From an uncultured Prevotellaceae bacterium (GTDB lineage: Bacteria > Bacteroidota > Bacteroidia > Bacteroidales > Muribaculaceae), in NCBI GenBank assembly GCA_900317325.1, contig ONGE01000017.1:1-64000 (forward strand): 64,000 bases of DNA, given 5' to 3'. Shown here one piece after another: positions 40,152 through 48,330 of this stretch. The notes under the pieces are model-generated. The model was given only the letters and a program-made list of their open reading frames with translations, searched no databases and had not been told where the DNA came from. The position numbers and the translations under genes are program-made. The stretch's first letter is position 1. Every line of letters starts with the position of its first letter.

Positions 40152-41714
40152 ATGAAGTTTCATCGATTGATATGGCTCGCGGCAAGCATCGTAATGGCCT
40201 TGCAGCTCACAGCACAGCCCGCAGGAGCCTATCTGAATCCCGTCATACCGGGCTTCAACCCCGACCCGTCGATTTGCCGCGTGGGTAACGACTACTATGT
40301 CGTCAATTCCACTTTCCATTACTTCCCCGGCGTGCCCATCTATCACAGCACCGACTTGGTGAACTGGGAGCAAATCGGCAACGTGCTCACCCGCGAATCA
40401 CAGCTGCCGCTCAATCAAGCCTCATCGTGGCTGGGCATCTATGCCACCACCATCCGCTATCACGAGGGCACCTTCTACATGATCACGACCAACGTGGGTA
40501 ACGGCGGCAACTTCATGGTCACCGCCACCGACCCGCGCGGCCCGTGGAGTGAGCCCATCTGGCTCAAGCAGCAAGGCATCGACCCGTCGCTCTACTGGGA
40601 AGACGGCCATTGCTACATGGTGAGCAACCCCGGCGACAAAATCTGGCTGTGCGAGATAGATGACAAGACGGGCGAACAGCTCACCGAGAGCGTTGCCCTG
40701 TGGTGCGGCGACGGCGGCCGTTATCCCGAGGCTCCGCACATCTATAAAAAAGACGGCTACTACTATCTGCTCATCTCGGAGGGCGGCACCGAGCTCGCCC
40801 ACTCGCTCACGATAGCCCGCAGCAAGAACATCGAGGGTCCCTACATCTCCAATCCCGCCAATCCCATCATGACCAACTGCAGCCAGAAGGGGCAAGTCCT
40901 GCAGGTGCAGGGCACGGGGCACGGCGACTTTGTGCAGGCCCCCGACGGCTCGTGGTGGGTGGCCTTCCTGGCCTACCGCAACTTCGGCGGCAGTTATCAC
41001 CACCTGGGCCGCGAGACCTATCTGGCTCCCGTACAATGGCCCGAGGGCGGCTGGCCCGTTGTGAACGGCGGTGAGCCCATCGACACGCTGATGCAAGCCA
41101 ACCTGGGAGGCACCCCTGTGCGCAGGCTGCGCACGGTTACCCACGAGGACCTCATGGCCTGGCCCGAGCGCCCCATGTGGATGCACATGCAGAGTCCCAT
41201 CGAGGCCAACTATGAACGCACCGACGGCCGCCTGCGCCTGCATGCCGGGCTGCCCGTTGCCAAGACCGACCATCCAACCTTCATCGGCATGCGTCAGACG
41301 AGCGAACGCATGACCGTACAGGTCGATGTGGATGCGGCCCATATCAACGAGGGCGACGAAGCCGGAATCATCGCCTATCAGATTGATGACGGATGGCAAT
41401 CGCTGTCATGCACCCGCCAGAACGGCGAACTGATCGTGAAGCTGGATTGCCGCCTCAAGACGATGAACGACATCAAGACCTACAAACTTGACCAGTCCAA
41501 GGCGAAGCTGCGCATCTCCAGCGACGGCCTCACCTACCGATATGAATGCTCGACCGACGGCGGCAAGACCTGGCACGAGCTGGGCAGCCAAAGCTGCACA
41601 CTGTTGAGCACCGAGATGGCCGGAGGCTTCACGGGCGTGGTCCTGGCCTTGTACGCACAAGGTTCCAAGGACTCCTATGCCGACTTCACCAACTTCGGCT
41701 ACCAAGAGTATTGA
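40152..41714 (+). CDS. GH43 beta-xylosidase/alpha-L-arabinofuranosidase
   Basis: A 520-aa exported GH43 enzyme with a signal peptide of about 25 residues. The five-bladed propeller has the three catalytic acids: base Asp in GFNPDPSICR (about residue 38), pKa-modulating Asp in GIDPSLYWEDG (about 144) and acid Glu in GRYPEAPHIYKK (about 195). The C-terminal beta-sandwich (about 330-520) matches the xylosidase C-terminal type. It resembles GH43 subfamily 12 enzymes, which occur in xyloglucan loci with arabinofuranosidase activity, but the specificity cannot be read here. Eighteen bases separate it from the GH3 gene. Confidence 0.85.
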   Translation: MKFHRLIWLAASIVMALQLTAQPAGAYLNPVIPGFNPDPSICRVGNDYYVVNSTFHYFPGVPIYHSTDLVNWEQIGNVLTRESQLPLNQASSWLGIYATTIRYHEGTFYMITTNVGNGGNFMVTATDPRGPWSEPIWLKQQGIDPSLYWEDGHCYMVSNPGDKIWLCEIDDKTGEQLTESVALWCGDGGRYPEAPHIYKKDGYYYLLISEGGTELAHSLTIARSKNIEGPYISNPANPIMTNCSQKGQVLQVQGTGHGDFVQAPDGSWWVAFLAYRNFGGSYHHLGRETYLAPVQWPEGGWPVVNGGEPIDTLMQANLGGTPVRRLRTVTHEDLMAWPERPMWMHMQSPIEANYERTDGRLRLHAGLPVAKTDHPTFIGMRQTSERMTVQVDVDAAHINEGDEAGIIAYQIDDGWQSLSCTRQNGELIVKLDCRLKTMNDIKTYKLDQSKAKLRISSDGLTYRYECSTDGGKTWHELGSQSCTLLSTEMAGGFTGVVLALYAQGSKDSYADFTNFGYQEY

Positions 41715-41745
41715 AACAGGATATAGAACCAGAAAGGACAAGACG

Positions 41746-42642
41746 ATGAAATCAGACACTAAAGTTCTGCACGAAATCACGCCGCTGGGCGACAGGGACT
41801 TCATGTATGTCGCCGACCGCTACAAGAGCGAGTTCAACTATCCCATCCACTGTCATGACATGATGAACATGATGGAACTGAACTTTGTGGAGAATGCCGC
41901 CGGCTGCCTGCGCGTGGTGGGTGACAGCAACGAGGTGATAGGCCCCTATGACCTCGTGCTCATCACCAGTTCCGAGCTGGAACATGCCTGGGAGCAGAAC
42001 GGCCGTCCGGCAACCGACATCCACGAAATCACGATTCAGTTCCGCCTTGATTTCGACCGCGAGAACAGCGCATTCCTGACCAACCCGTTCGACTCCATCT
42101 ACAAGATGCTGGTGCGGGCGCGCAAGGGTCTGGCATTCCCCATGTCATCCATCATGCGGGTCTATCGCCAGCTCACCAATCTGTCGAGCATCAAGGAGGG
42201 CTTTGTGGCCGTGCTGGAACTGCTCGACATCCTGTATGAACTGTCCAAGGGCGAAGCCACCGAGCTCTCGTCGTCGGCCTTTGCCCAGGTGCCTGTGACC
42301 AGCGACTCGCGCCGAGTACTCAAGGTGAAGAACTACATCGACGCGCACTACATGGAGCCACTGCGCCTCACGCAACTGTGCGACCTAGCCGGCATGACGC
42401 CGAGCGCCTTCTCGCGTTTCTTCAAACTGCGCACCGGCAAGACGCTCAACGAGTACATCATCGACGTGCGCTTGGGCTACGCCACCCGCATGCTTGTCGA
42501 TACCACGAGCACCATCGCCGAAATCAGCTACAGCTGCGGTTTCAATACATTGAGCAACTTCAACCGCCAATTCAAGAAAGGCAAGGGCTGCAGTCCGTCG
42601 GAGTTCCGCAAGAAATACCGCAAGACCAAAATCATCATCTAG
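41746..42642 (+). CDS. AraC-family regulator with cupin-like sensor domain
   Basis: A 298-aa transcription factor. The N-terminal part (about residues 1-150) has the AraC cupin pattern NYPIHCHDMMNMMELNFVEN and GPYDLVLITSSELEHAWEQN. The C-terminal part has two helix-turn-helix units typical of AraC: LTQLCDLAGMTPSAFSRFFK, and IAEISYSCGFNTLSNFNRQF followed by GCSPSEFRKKYRK. The start at 41746 follows an AGAAAGGA ribosome-binding site; the longer frame from 41677 would overlap GH43. As the last gene of the GH31-GH3-GH43 operon, and with no hybrid two-component or ECF/anti-sigma regulator near, it is the best candidate for control of this region, probably sensing a breakdown sugar. Confidence 0.85.
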   Translation: MKSDTKVLHEITPLGDRDFMYVADRYKSEFNYPIHCHDMMNMMELNFVENAAGCLRVVGDSNEVIGPYDLVLITSSELEHAWEQNGRPATDIHEITIQFRLDFDRENSAFLTNPFDSIYKMLVRARKGLAFPMSSIMRVYRQLTNLSSIKEGFVAVLELLDILYELSKGEATELSSSAFAQVPVTSDSRRVLKVKNYIDAHYMEPLRLTQLCDLAGMTPSAFSRFFKLRTGKTLNEYIIDVRLGYATRMLVDTTSTIAEISYSCGFNTLSNFNRQFKKGKGCSPSEFRKKYRKTKIII

Positions 42643-42805
42643 TATATTATTCAAGTTTCTAAAGTAGCTACACCACTTTAAAAACTTGAAGTTTAGAGGT
42701 TAGAGGTTAAAGTTTAGAGTGGCATCCGCACCCTAAGGTCTAAAGTCTAACAACTAACAATTTGCGAAACTTAAATATATAACAAGAATTCAAATAATCA
42801 ACACT
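42643..42805 (+). other. Intergenic linker with short imperfect repeats
   Basis: AT-rich, made of imperfect direct repeats such as GTTTAGAGGTTAGAGGTTAAAG. Similar low-complexity linkers occur at 9215-9250 and 58863-58945. No gene or clear terminator; a weak CAATTTGC sequence could serve as a -7 box for the esterase gene. Confidence 0.3.
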
Positions 42806-44242
42806 ATGAAAAGAAACTTAAGTTTATTATTGCTTGTGGCATTATGGGCAACCGCCCAGGCTGACATCAAACTGCCCGAAATCATCGGTAACGACATGGT
42901 GCTGCAACAACGCACCCAGGCCCGCTTGTGGGGCAAAGCCAATGCTGACGCCACCGTGAGCGCCGATGCCGACTGGCTGGGCCAGCCGGTGACCACCCAA
43001 GCCGACAAGAACGGCAACTGGTCACTGATGCTGCCCACACCCGCTGCCGCCAAGCAGGAACACCGCATCACGCTCAGCGAGAACGGCCATCAACAGGTCG
43101 TGCTGGAGCGCGTGCTCATCGGCGAGGTGTGGTTTGCCTCGGGACAATCCAACATGGAGATGCCCCTGAACGGATTCTGGAACTGTCCCGTCGAGAACTC
43201 CAACGAAGTGATTGCCACCGCTAGTGAGAACCGCTGGCTGCGCGTAGCGCAAATCAGGCAAAACGGGCAGACCAAGCCCGTCGAGGAAGTGCCCGGCTCG
43301 TGGCTGGTGCCCTCACCCGATACCGCGCCATGGATGAGCGCAACAGGATTCTTCTTCGGCCAGATGCTGCAACGCGTGCTCGACATCCCCGTGGGCGTGA
43401 TTGCCTGCGCCTGGGGCGGCTCGAAAGTCGAAGGCTGGATTCCCGAGGAAATCGTCAAGACCTATGATGACATCGATATCGCCAAGGAGCAAAAAGAAGG
43501 CAAGAGGGGCTCCTCGTGGCATTACTATACCCCCGTCATCATGTATAACGGCATGCTGCACCCCCTGCGCCACTACACCATCCGCGGCTTCATCTGGTAT
43601 CAAGGCGAATCCAACGTGGGCAAGGAGCAGACCTATGCCCAGCGCATGAAGGACATGGTCGACAGCTGGCGCAAGGACTTTGGCGGCACGGCCCAGCAAC
43701 TGCCGTTCTATCTGGTGGAAATCGCACCTTGGGGCGGCTATGGCGAATGGCTGAGTTCACCGCTGCTGCGCGAGGCCCAGCACAATGCCGCACACCTTAT
43801 CGAGAACTGCGGCATCGTCTCGACCAACGACCTGGTCAAGCCCTACGAGATCAAGCAGATACACCCCGCGCAAAAGCGTGAGGTGGGCAACCGCCTTGCC
43901 TATATGGCCTTGAACCGCACCTACGGCTACAAGAGCATCGCCTGCGAGTCGCCCGAGTATGACCACATGCAAATCAAAGGCAACGAAATTGAGGTATTCT
44001 TCAAGAATGCCGATGACGGCCTGTCGCCCTGGCAGGACATCAAGGGCTTTGAGATAGCCGGTGCCGACGGCGTGTTCAAGACCGCCAAGGCCACCCTTAA
44101 CGAGGGCCACAAGTCAATCATGGTGTCCTCGAGCGAGGTGCCCGAACCAGTAGCCGTGCGCTACTGCTTCAAGTCGTTCCAAATCGGAAACCTGAAGAGC
44201 ATGCGCGGTCTGCCCGTTGTTCCTTTCCGTACCGACAAATAA
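42806..44242 (+). CDS. Sialate O-acetylesterase-type carbohydrate esterase
   Basis: A 478-aa exported SGNH esterase. After a signal peptide (about residues 1-19) comes the standard opening DIKLPEIIGNDMVLQQ and a small beta domain, then the catalytic domain with block I EVWFASGQSNMEMPL (nucleophile Ser in GQSN), block II/III IACAWGGSKVEGW and IRGFIWYQGESN, and a late block V region. This is the family annotated as sialate O-acetylesterase; members in plant-glycan loci deacetylate hemicellulose (the CE20 type acts on acetylated xyloglucan). Here removal of acetyl groups from xyloglucan or glucomannan oligosaccharides is the natural role. It is transcribed in the same direction as the operon before it but with a 160-base gap. 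Confidence 0.8.
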   Translation: MKRNLSLLLLVALWATAQADIKLPEIIGNDMVLQQRTQARLWGKANADATVSADADWLGQPVTTQADKNGNWSLMLPTPAAAKQEHRITLSENGHQQVVLERVLIGEVWFASGQSNMEMPLNGFWNCPVENSNEVIATASENRWLRVAQIRQNGQTKPVEEVPGSWLVPSPDTAPWMSATGFFFGQMLQRVLDIPVGVIACAWGGSKVEGWIPEEIVKTYDDIDIAKEQKEGKRGSSWHYYTPVIMYNGMLHPLRHYTIRGFIWYQGESNVGKEQTYAQRMKDMVDSWRKDFGGTAQQLPFYLVEIAPWGGYGEWLSSPLLREAQHNAAHLIENCGIVSTNDLVKPYEIKQIHPAQKREVGNRLAYMALNRTYGYKSIACESPEYDHMQIKGNEIEVFFKNADDGLSPWQDIKGFEIAGADGVFKTAKATLNEGHKSIMVSSSEVPEPVAVRYCFKSFQIGNLKSMRGLPVVPFRTDK

Positions 44243-44286
44243 TCAGACAATAACGATATAGCATTTGGCCACCCATCAAGTTATAT

Positions 44287-44403
44287 TAACCGCCCTGCGG
44301 GCGGGAAATTAATCAAATTATATTTAATATTTTTTTTATAAACCATTGTACTATCAATTTTAATTTAAAAATTTGTTTAATTTCCCGTGCGTAAGCACGG
44401 TTA
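44287..44403. repeat. Nested hairpin repeat, copy 1 (117 bp)
   Basis: Ends TAACCG and CGGTTA. Inside are a GC hairpin (CCGCCCTGCGGGCGG), an inverted pair GGGAAATTAA/TTAATTTCCC around an AT-rich core, and a second hairpin (CCGTGCGTAAGCACGG). Its relative at 46006-46094 shares all parts but has a shorter core. It lies upstream of the GH5 gene. Confidence 0.75.
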
Positions 44404-44472
44404 TAGTAGCGACATTCAGTAGCAGGACTGGCAACTATATCATTGCCTAACCATACAAAATCATTTAGCATT

Positions 44473-45954
44473 ATGAAAAATTTCCATTTTTTAGCATTCA
44501 TCCTGCTGGCCGCATTGGCCCTCGGTTTCTCGGCCTGCGGCAGCGACGACGAACCCGATGAACCCAAGCTGGCAGCACCTGCCGTGGTCAGCACATCGCC
44601 CGAGAATGGCTCGACGACCGTAGAGCCCGGCGCCATCAGCGTCACCATCACCTACGACAAGACGATCACCATGACGTCAAGCGACATCAGCAAGATTCAG
44701 GCTACCGGAGCCACCATCAGCAACGTGCGCACCATGAAAGCCGACCTGATGCTTACCGCCACCTGTGCTGGAGAGGGCCAGGCCGTGACCATCACCATTC
44801 CCGCCGGAGTCATCAAGAACACCGACGGCGTGGCAGCAGCGGCTTATACACTGAGCTTTACCACCAAGAAGACCGAGTTACCCAACCCCGATGCCCCCGA
44901 CGGACACGAGTCGGCCGCTCGGGCTGTCCTCAACATGACCCCGGGCTGGAACTTGGGCAATACGCTCGAGAGCTACGGTGACTGGATCGGTAACCACCAG
45001 GAGCCCTACAAATATGAGACCGCATGGGGTCAGCCCGTCACCGACGCCCACCTGATGCAGGCCTTCAAGGAGAAAGGTTTCAAGGGCATCCGCGTTCCCG
45101 TGACCTGGTACCAGCACATGGATGCCCAGGGCAACGTGGACGAGGCTTGGATGAACCGCGTGCAGGAGGTTGTGGACTATGTCATCAACCAGGGCATGTA
45201 TTGCATCCTGAATGTGCACCACGACACCGGTGCCCACAATGCCGCATGGGTTGTCGCCAGCTCCACGTTGCAACTCGACCGCTATGCCAAGTTGTGGACA
45301 CAGATTGCCACCCGCTTCCAGAACTACGACCACCACCTGCTGTTCGAGGGCTATAACGAGATGCTCAACACTGCCCAGCAGTGGAACCAGCCGAGCAATC
45401 TGTCCGATCTCGTGTACGTGAACCAGCATGCCGCCAAGTTTGTCGAGGCAGTGCGCGCCACCGGTGGCAACAACACCTACAGGAATCTGATCGTTTCGAC
45501 CTATGCTGCCGCCCATGGCACCGCCGTGTTGAGCGGTCTCGTCATCCCCTCCGACCCGTGCGGCAACCAGAGCCACATCGCCGTCGAGGTACACTCCTAT
45601 GATCCCTGGGATTGGTTGCACGTCTACAACATGACCTGGACCAGCGAATGCCGCGAGGTCCTCAATAGCATGTTCAGGGATTTGGAAACCTACTTCATCT
45701 CCAAGGGATATCCCGTTATCATCGGCGAGTATGCCACCAACGGTGCCGGCGAAATCACCATTGACAAGAACAGCACCACTGCCCAGAAGGCCGAGGCTGG
45801 CAAGCAAGCCGGCGACATGAACCGCCTGTGCAAGAGGTATGGTGCCGCCTCGTTCTACTGGATGTTGCTCGTTGACGGAGCCGACCGCAGCGAGGCCACC
45901 TTCCGCTGGTCGATGGAACAAGTTGCCGACTCCATTGTCAACGTGTACAAATAA
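44473..45954 (+). CDS. GH5 endo-beta-glucanase lipoprotein
   Basis: A 493-aa surface lipoprotein. The lipobox is GFSAC with Cys22, followed by an acidic GSDDEPDEP stretch of the kind that directs surface export in Bacteroidetes. An Ig-like (Big_5 type) domain covers about residues 35-130. The GH5 barrel follows (about 140-490), with GWNLGNTLES at its start, the acid/base Glu296 in EGYNEM and the nucleophile Glu419 in VIIGEYATNG. The pattern is closest to GH5 subfamily 4, which includes endoglucanases, xyloglucanases and glucomannanases. The start at 44473 gives a clean signal peptide. It probably makes the first surface cuts in a beta-1,4-glucan or glucomannan backbone. It is isolated by repeats on both sides. 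Confidence 0.88.
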   Translation: MKNFHFLAFILLAALALGFSACGSDDEPDEPKLAAPAVVSTSPENGSTTVEPGAISVTITYDKTITMTSSDISKIQATGATISNVRTMKADLMLTATCAGEGQAVTITIPAGVIKNTDGVAAAAYTLSFTTKKTELPNPDAPDGHESAARAVLNMTPGWNLGNTLESYGDWIGNHQEPYKYETAWGQPVTDAHLMQAFKEKGFKGIRVPVTWYQHMDAQGNVDEAWMNRVQEVVDYVINQGMYCILNVHHDTGAHNAAWVVASSTLQLDRYAKLWTQIATRFQNYDHHLLFEGYNEMLNTAQQWNQPSNLSDLVYVNQHAAKFVEAVRATGGNNTYRNLIVSTYAAAHGTAVLSGLVIPSDPCGNQSHIAVEVHSYDPWDWLHVYNMTWTSECREVLNSMFRDLETYFISKGYPVIIGEYATNGAGEITIDKNSTTAQKAEAGKQAGDMNRLCKRYGAASFYWMLLVDGADRSEATFRWSMEQVADSIVNVYK

Positions 45955-45976
45955 TGAGGATTTAGAAATTATTTAG

Positions 45977-46126
45977 GCTGTGTCATCATTCAATTGCAAG
46001 AATTATAACCGCCCTGCGGGCGGGAAATTAATCAAATTAATTATAAAATTTTAATTTAAAAATTTGCTTAATTTCCCGTGCGAAAGCACGGTTATATTAC
46101 CATGTAGCAATTAAATGATGACACAG
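45977..46126. repeat. Nested hairpin repeat, copy 2, within a 150-bp inverted repeat
   Basis: The core element is 46006-46094 (ends TAACCG/CGGTTA, two GC hairpins, AT-rich centre). It is enclosed by 21-base outer arms at 45977-45997 and 46106-46126 that are complementary at 20 of 21 positions. The whole lies between the convergent GH5 and GH26 genes, where it could stop transcription from both sides. Confidence 0.75.
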
Positions 46127-46135
46127 CGTTAATAA

Positions 46136-46170
46136 AAAACAGGGAGGGCGCCCTATGGCGTCCTCCCTGC
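46136..46170 (-). terminator. Terminator of the SusC-to-GH26 operon
   Basis: Arms CAGGGAGGACGCC and GGCGCCCTCCCTG at 46140-46170, with a run of Ts on the minus strand. It lies 29 bases past the GH26 stop. Confidence 0.8.
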
Positions 46171-46198
46171 ATAAAATCATACTGAAATGTCCGTGCCT

Positions 46199-47644
46199 TT
46201 ACTTGAGGTCGGGCAGTTGTTCACGGGTGATGACATAGGCATTGGACATGGCGTTCTTCCACCATGCATCGCTGCAGAAGTTGCCGCCATACCACACCAT
46301 GAACGAACCCCACTTGGCTCCAGCACCCCAGATGTCGGAAATGTTGGCAAAGCTGGTGTTGCCGTCAACGCCGCACTCGCCCAGGATCACCATCTTGCCG
46401 CTATAGGTAGCCTGAATCTCATCAAACTCCTGCTTGTTCTGTGCAGCGTTGTAGCCGTACAGGTCTCGGGCAATGATATCCACATACTGGTTGCCGGGAT
46501 ACCAATCGGTGTCTTGGTTGTACTTGGAGCTGTCGCCGTTGTAGTTCTGAGTGGTCCATACCCAAATGAGGTTTTTCACACCCTTCTGCTTGAAGTAGTC
46601 AAACATGGCAACCCACAACTTCTTGTAGGTATCGGCGCCGTCATATCCCCACCAGAACCAAGCCTTGGTCCAAGAGGCCTGTTGCTTGGCACATGCATTG
46701 CCAGCGCCCTCGTGGTAGGGACGCCACATGGCAGCGATGCCTGCATCCTGCAACTTGAGCAAGACGTCAATCACCTTATCCATCTGGCCATAGAACCACT
46801 GGTTTTCCCAAGTGCCGCTGATCAAGGCATTGGATGCCTGGAAAGTGGTCTGACTGGGCGTGCAGGTCACGCCTGAGCCATCGCTACCGGGAACAGTGCT
46901 CGATGTGAGAGGCACGTTGAAATGCCACATGAGCTGGACGATACCACCGGCGTCGGACCACTCCTTGACAGGCGTGATATTGCTGTAGTCGATCCAGTTG
47001 TTCTGGGGAACATAGATTTGGATGAAGTCATAGCAGTTCATGGCCGGATACTTACCGGTCACGCCCTTCACATAGTCGGCCAAACGATGATTCCAGTTCA
47101 CGTCGGCCATGACGCTCGAGATGGTCTTGCTGCCATACTGCGACCACATGTAGGCCAGCAGTTTCTTGGCGGGTTCGGTAGTGGCAAACACGGGTTCCTG
47201 TCCTTCGGCAGGAGGAATCACGGTGGCCTTCTTGGTCTTGAAGTTCAAGGTGAACTCTGGTGCCGATGCCGAAGCGTCGGTAGTAGAAACGATAGCGCCC
47301 TTGGACACCTTGACCGTATAGTCGGTGCCCGCAACGAGCGATAACGGAATATCTACCGCCATTGTCGTCTGGGCATTGCTCTTAGCGGCAACAGCAGCGC
47401 CGTTGAGCGTGATGCCAGTCGAGGATGCGACCTTGACCGTCGTGTTATAGGTCAGCGTGAGCACAACGGTGGTTTCAGCATCCACCTCGGCCCCCTCGGC
47501 AATGGTCTGCCCTCGCAAGACCACGGTCACGCTGGGCGTGGGTTCATCCGGCTCGTCTTCACTGCCACACGAGGAGAAAGTGAAAACCGCTGGTAATAGC
47601 ATAAGGGCCAGTAACGCAAGCTTAACGAGATGATTTCTTTTCAT
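46199..47644 (-). CDS. GH26 endo-beta-1,4-mannanase lipoprotein
   Basis: A 481-aa lipoprotein. The lipobox is FSSC with Cys26, then GSEDEPDEP, the same surface-export style as the GH5 protein. A beta-sandwich module of about 110 residues comes next. The GH26 barrel (about 165-481) shows the acid/base Glu312 in WRPYHEGAG and the nucleophile Glu423 in VILGECGVD, plus the conserved WFWWGYDG and WVWTTQNY segments. The expected product is mannobiose or mannooligosaccharides, which fits the epimerase and GH130 encoded at 58946-62760. It is the last gene of the leftward operon; its start overlaps the preceding lipoprotein gene by 23 bases. Confidence 0.9.
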   Translation of the reverse strand: MKRNHLVKLALLALMLLPAVFTFSSCGSEDEPDEPTPSVTVVLRGQTIAEGAEVDAETTVVLTLTYNTTVKVASSTGITLNGAAVAAKSNAQTTMAVDIPLSLVAGTDYTVKVSKGAIVSTTDASASAPEFTLNFKTKKATVIPPAEGQEPVFATTEPAKKLLAYMWSQYGSKTISSVMADVNWNHRLADYVKGVTGKYPAMNCYDFIQIYVPQNNWIDYSNITPVKEWSDAGGIVQLMWHFNVPLTSSTVPGSDGSGVTCTPSQTTFQASNALISGTWENQWFYGQMDKVIDVLLKLQDAGIAAMWRPYHEGAGNACAKQQASWTKAWFWWGYDGADTYKKLWVAMFDYFKQKGVKNLIWVWTTQNYNGDSSKYNQDTDWYPGNQYVDIIARDLYGYNAAQNKQEFDEIQATYSGKMVILGECGVDGNTSFANISDIWGAGAKWGSFMVWYGGNFCSDAWWKNAMSNAYVITREQLPDLK

Positions 47645-48254
47645 TGTCTTTACCTTGTAATGTTGTGCATAATCGTTCTACTCGGGCAGTGATCGACGCG
47701 ATGTAGCGGGCACGGCATTGCTCGGGCACCGTCTGCGCCATCTGGTGCAGGCGCTCCTGATAGGATATCCACGCCCGGCGGGCATGGCCTATGGCCGACT
47801 TGCGCTTCAGCCCGCTCTGACCGATGAGTTTGAAATAAGCGCTGTCGATGGGAGCCATATCAGGCCACTGGCCAATCTCGGCGATATCGTCGGCACCATA
47901 GAGTGCATCATTCAAGATGGCGTCGAGACTCATGACTTGCGTCTTGGTGCCCACACGGGCTACGGCCTCCATTTCCTGCCATTCTTCATAGGCCTTCTTG
48001 GCCTTTTTGGCGGCATGGTAGAACTCGGGATAGTGGCGCAACACATCATCGACGCGTGCCGAGCACAGCGTGTCGCCGGGCTCCACAGCGATGGTGTCGA
48101 TGCCATAACCCTCGATATTGGCAATGAGGTCTTCCTCCTGATGAGAGTTATCCTTTTCCTCCTTGTAGTAATGACATGAAGTCAGCATCAAGGCTAACGA
48201 CACGACAACCAACAAAGAGAGGACCCGCCGACAATTAAATAGCGATTTCATCAT
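47622..48254 (-). CDS. Lipoprotein of unknown function in the SusCD operon
   Basis: A 210-aa lipoprotein with lipobox LTSC (Cys27) and a following charged stretch (HYYKEEKDNSHQEED). The body is mostly helical and charged (HAAKKAKKAYEEWQEMEAVA, KRKSAIGHARRAWISYQERL), unlike the beta-rich glycan-binding proteins before it. No domain is recognised. A start at the second Met (48251) is equally possible. It overlaps the GH26 start and follows the hairpin at 48272-48304. It may assist export or assembly of the outer-membrane complex; this is only a guess from position. Confidence 0.6.
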   Translation of the reverse strand: MMKSLFNCRRVLSLLVVVSLALMLTSCHYYKEEKDNSHQEEDLIANIEGYGIDTIAVEPGDTLCSARVDDVLRHYPEFYHAAKKAKKAYEEWQEMEAVARVGTKTQVMSLDAILNDALYGADDIAEIGQWPDMAPIDSAYFKLIGQSGLKRKSAIGHARRAWISYQERLHQMAQTVPEQCRARYIASITARVERLCTTLQGKDNEKKSSR

Positions 48255-48271
48255 TAGTGTGTTTATAAATT

Positions 48272-48304
48272 ATTCCCGCCGCCATAAGATGTAGCGGCGG
48301 GAAT
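48272..48304 (-). promoter_or_regulatory. Intra-operon hairpin
   Basis: Perfect 11-base arms ATTCCCGCCGC and GCGGCGGGAAT, without a strong T-run. Located between the binding-protein genes and the lipoprotein/GH26 genes, it probably protects or partly ends the susCD message, lowering expression of the downstream pair. Confidence 0.55.
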
Positions 48305-48330
48305 AAGATAGAGATTGAATGTCAATTGGA

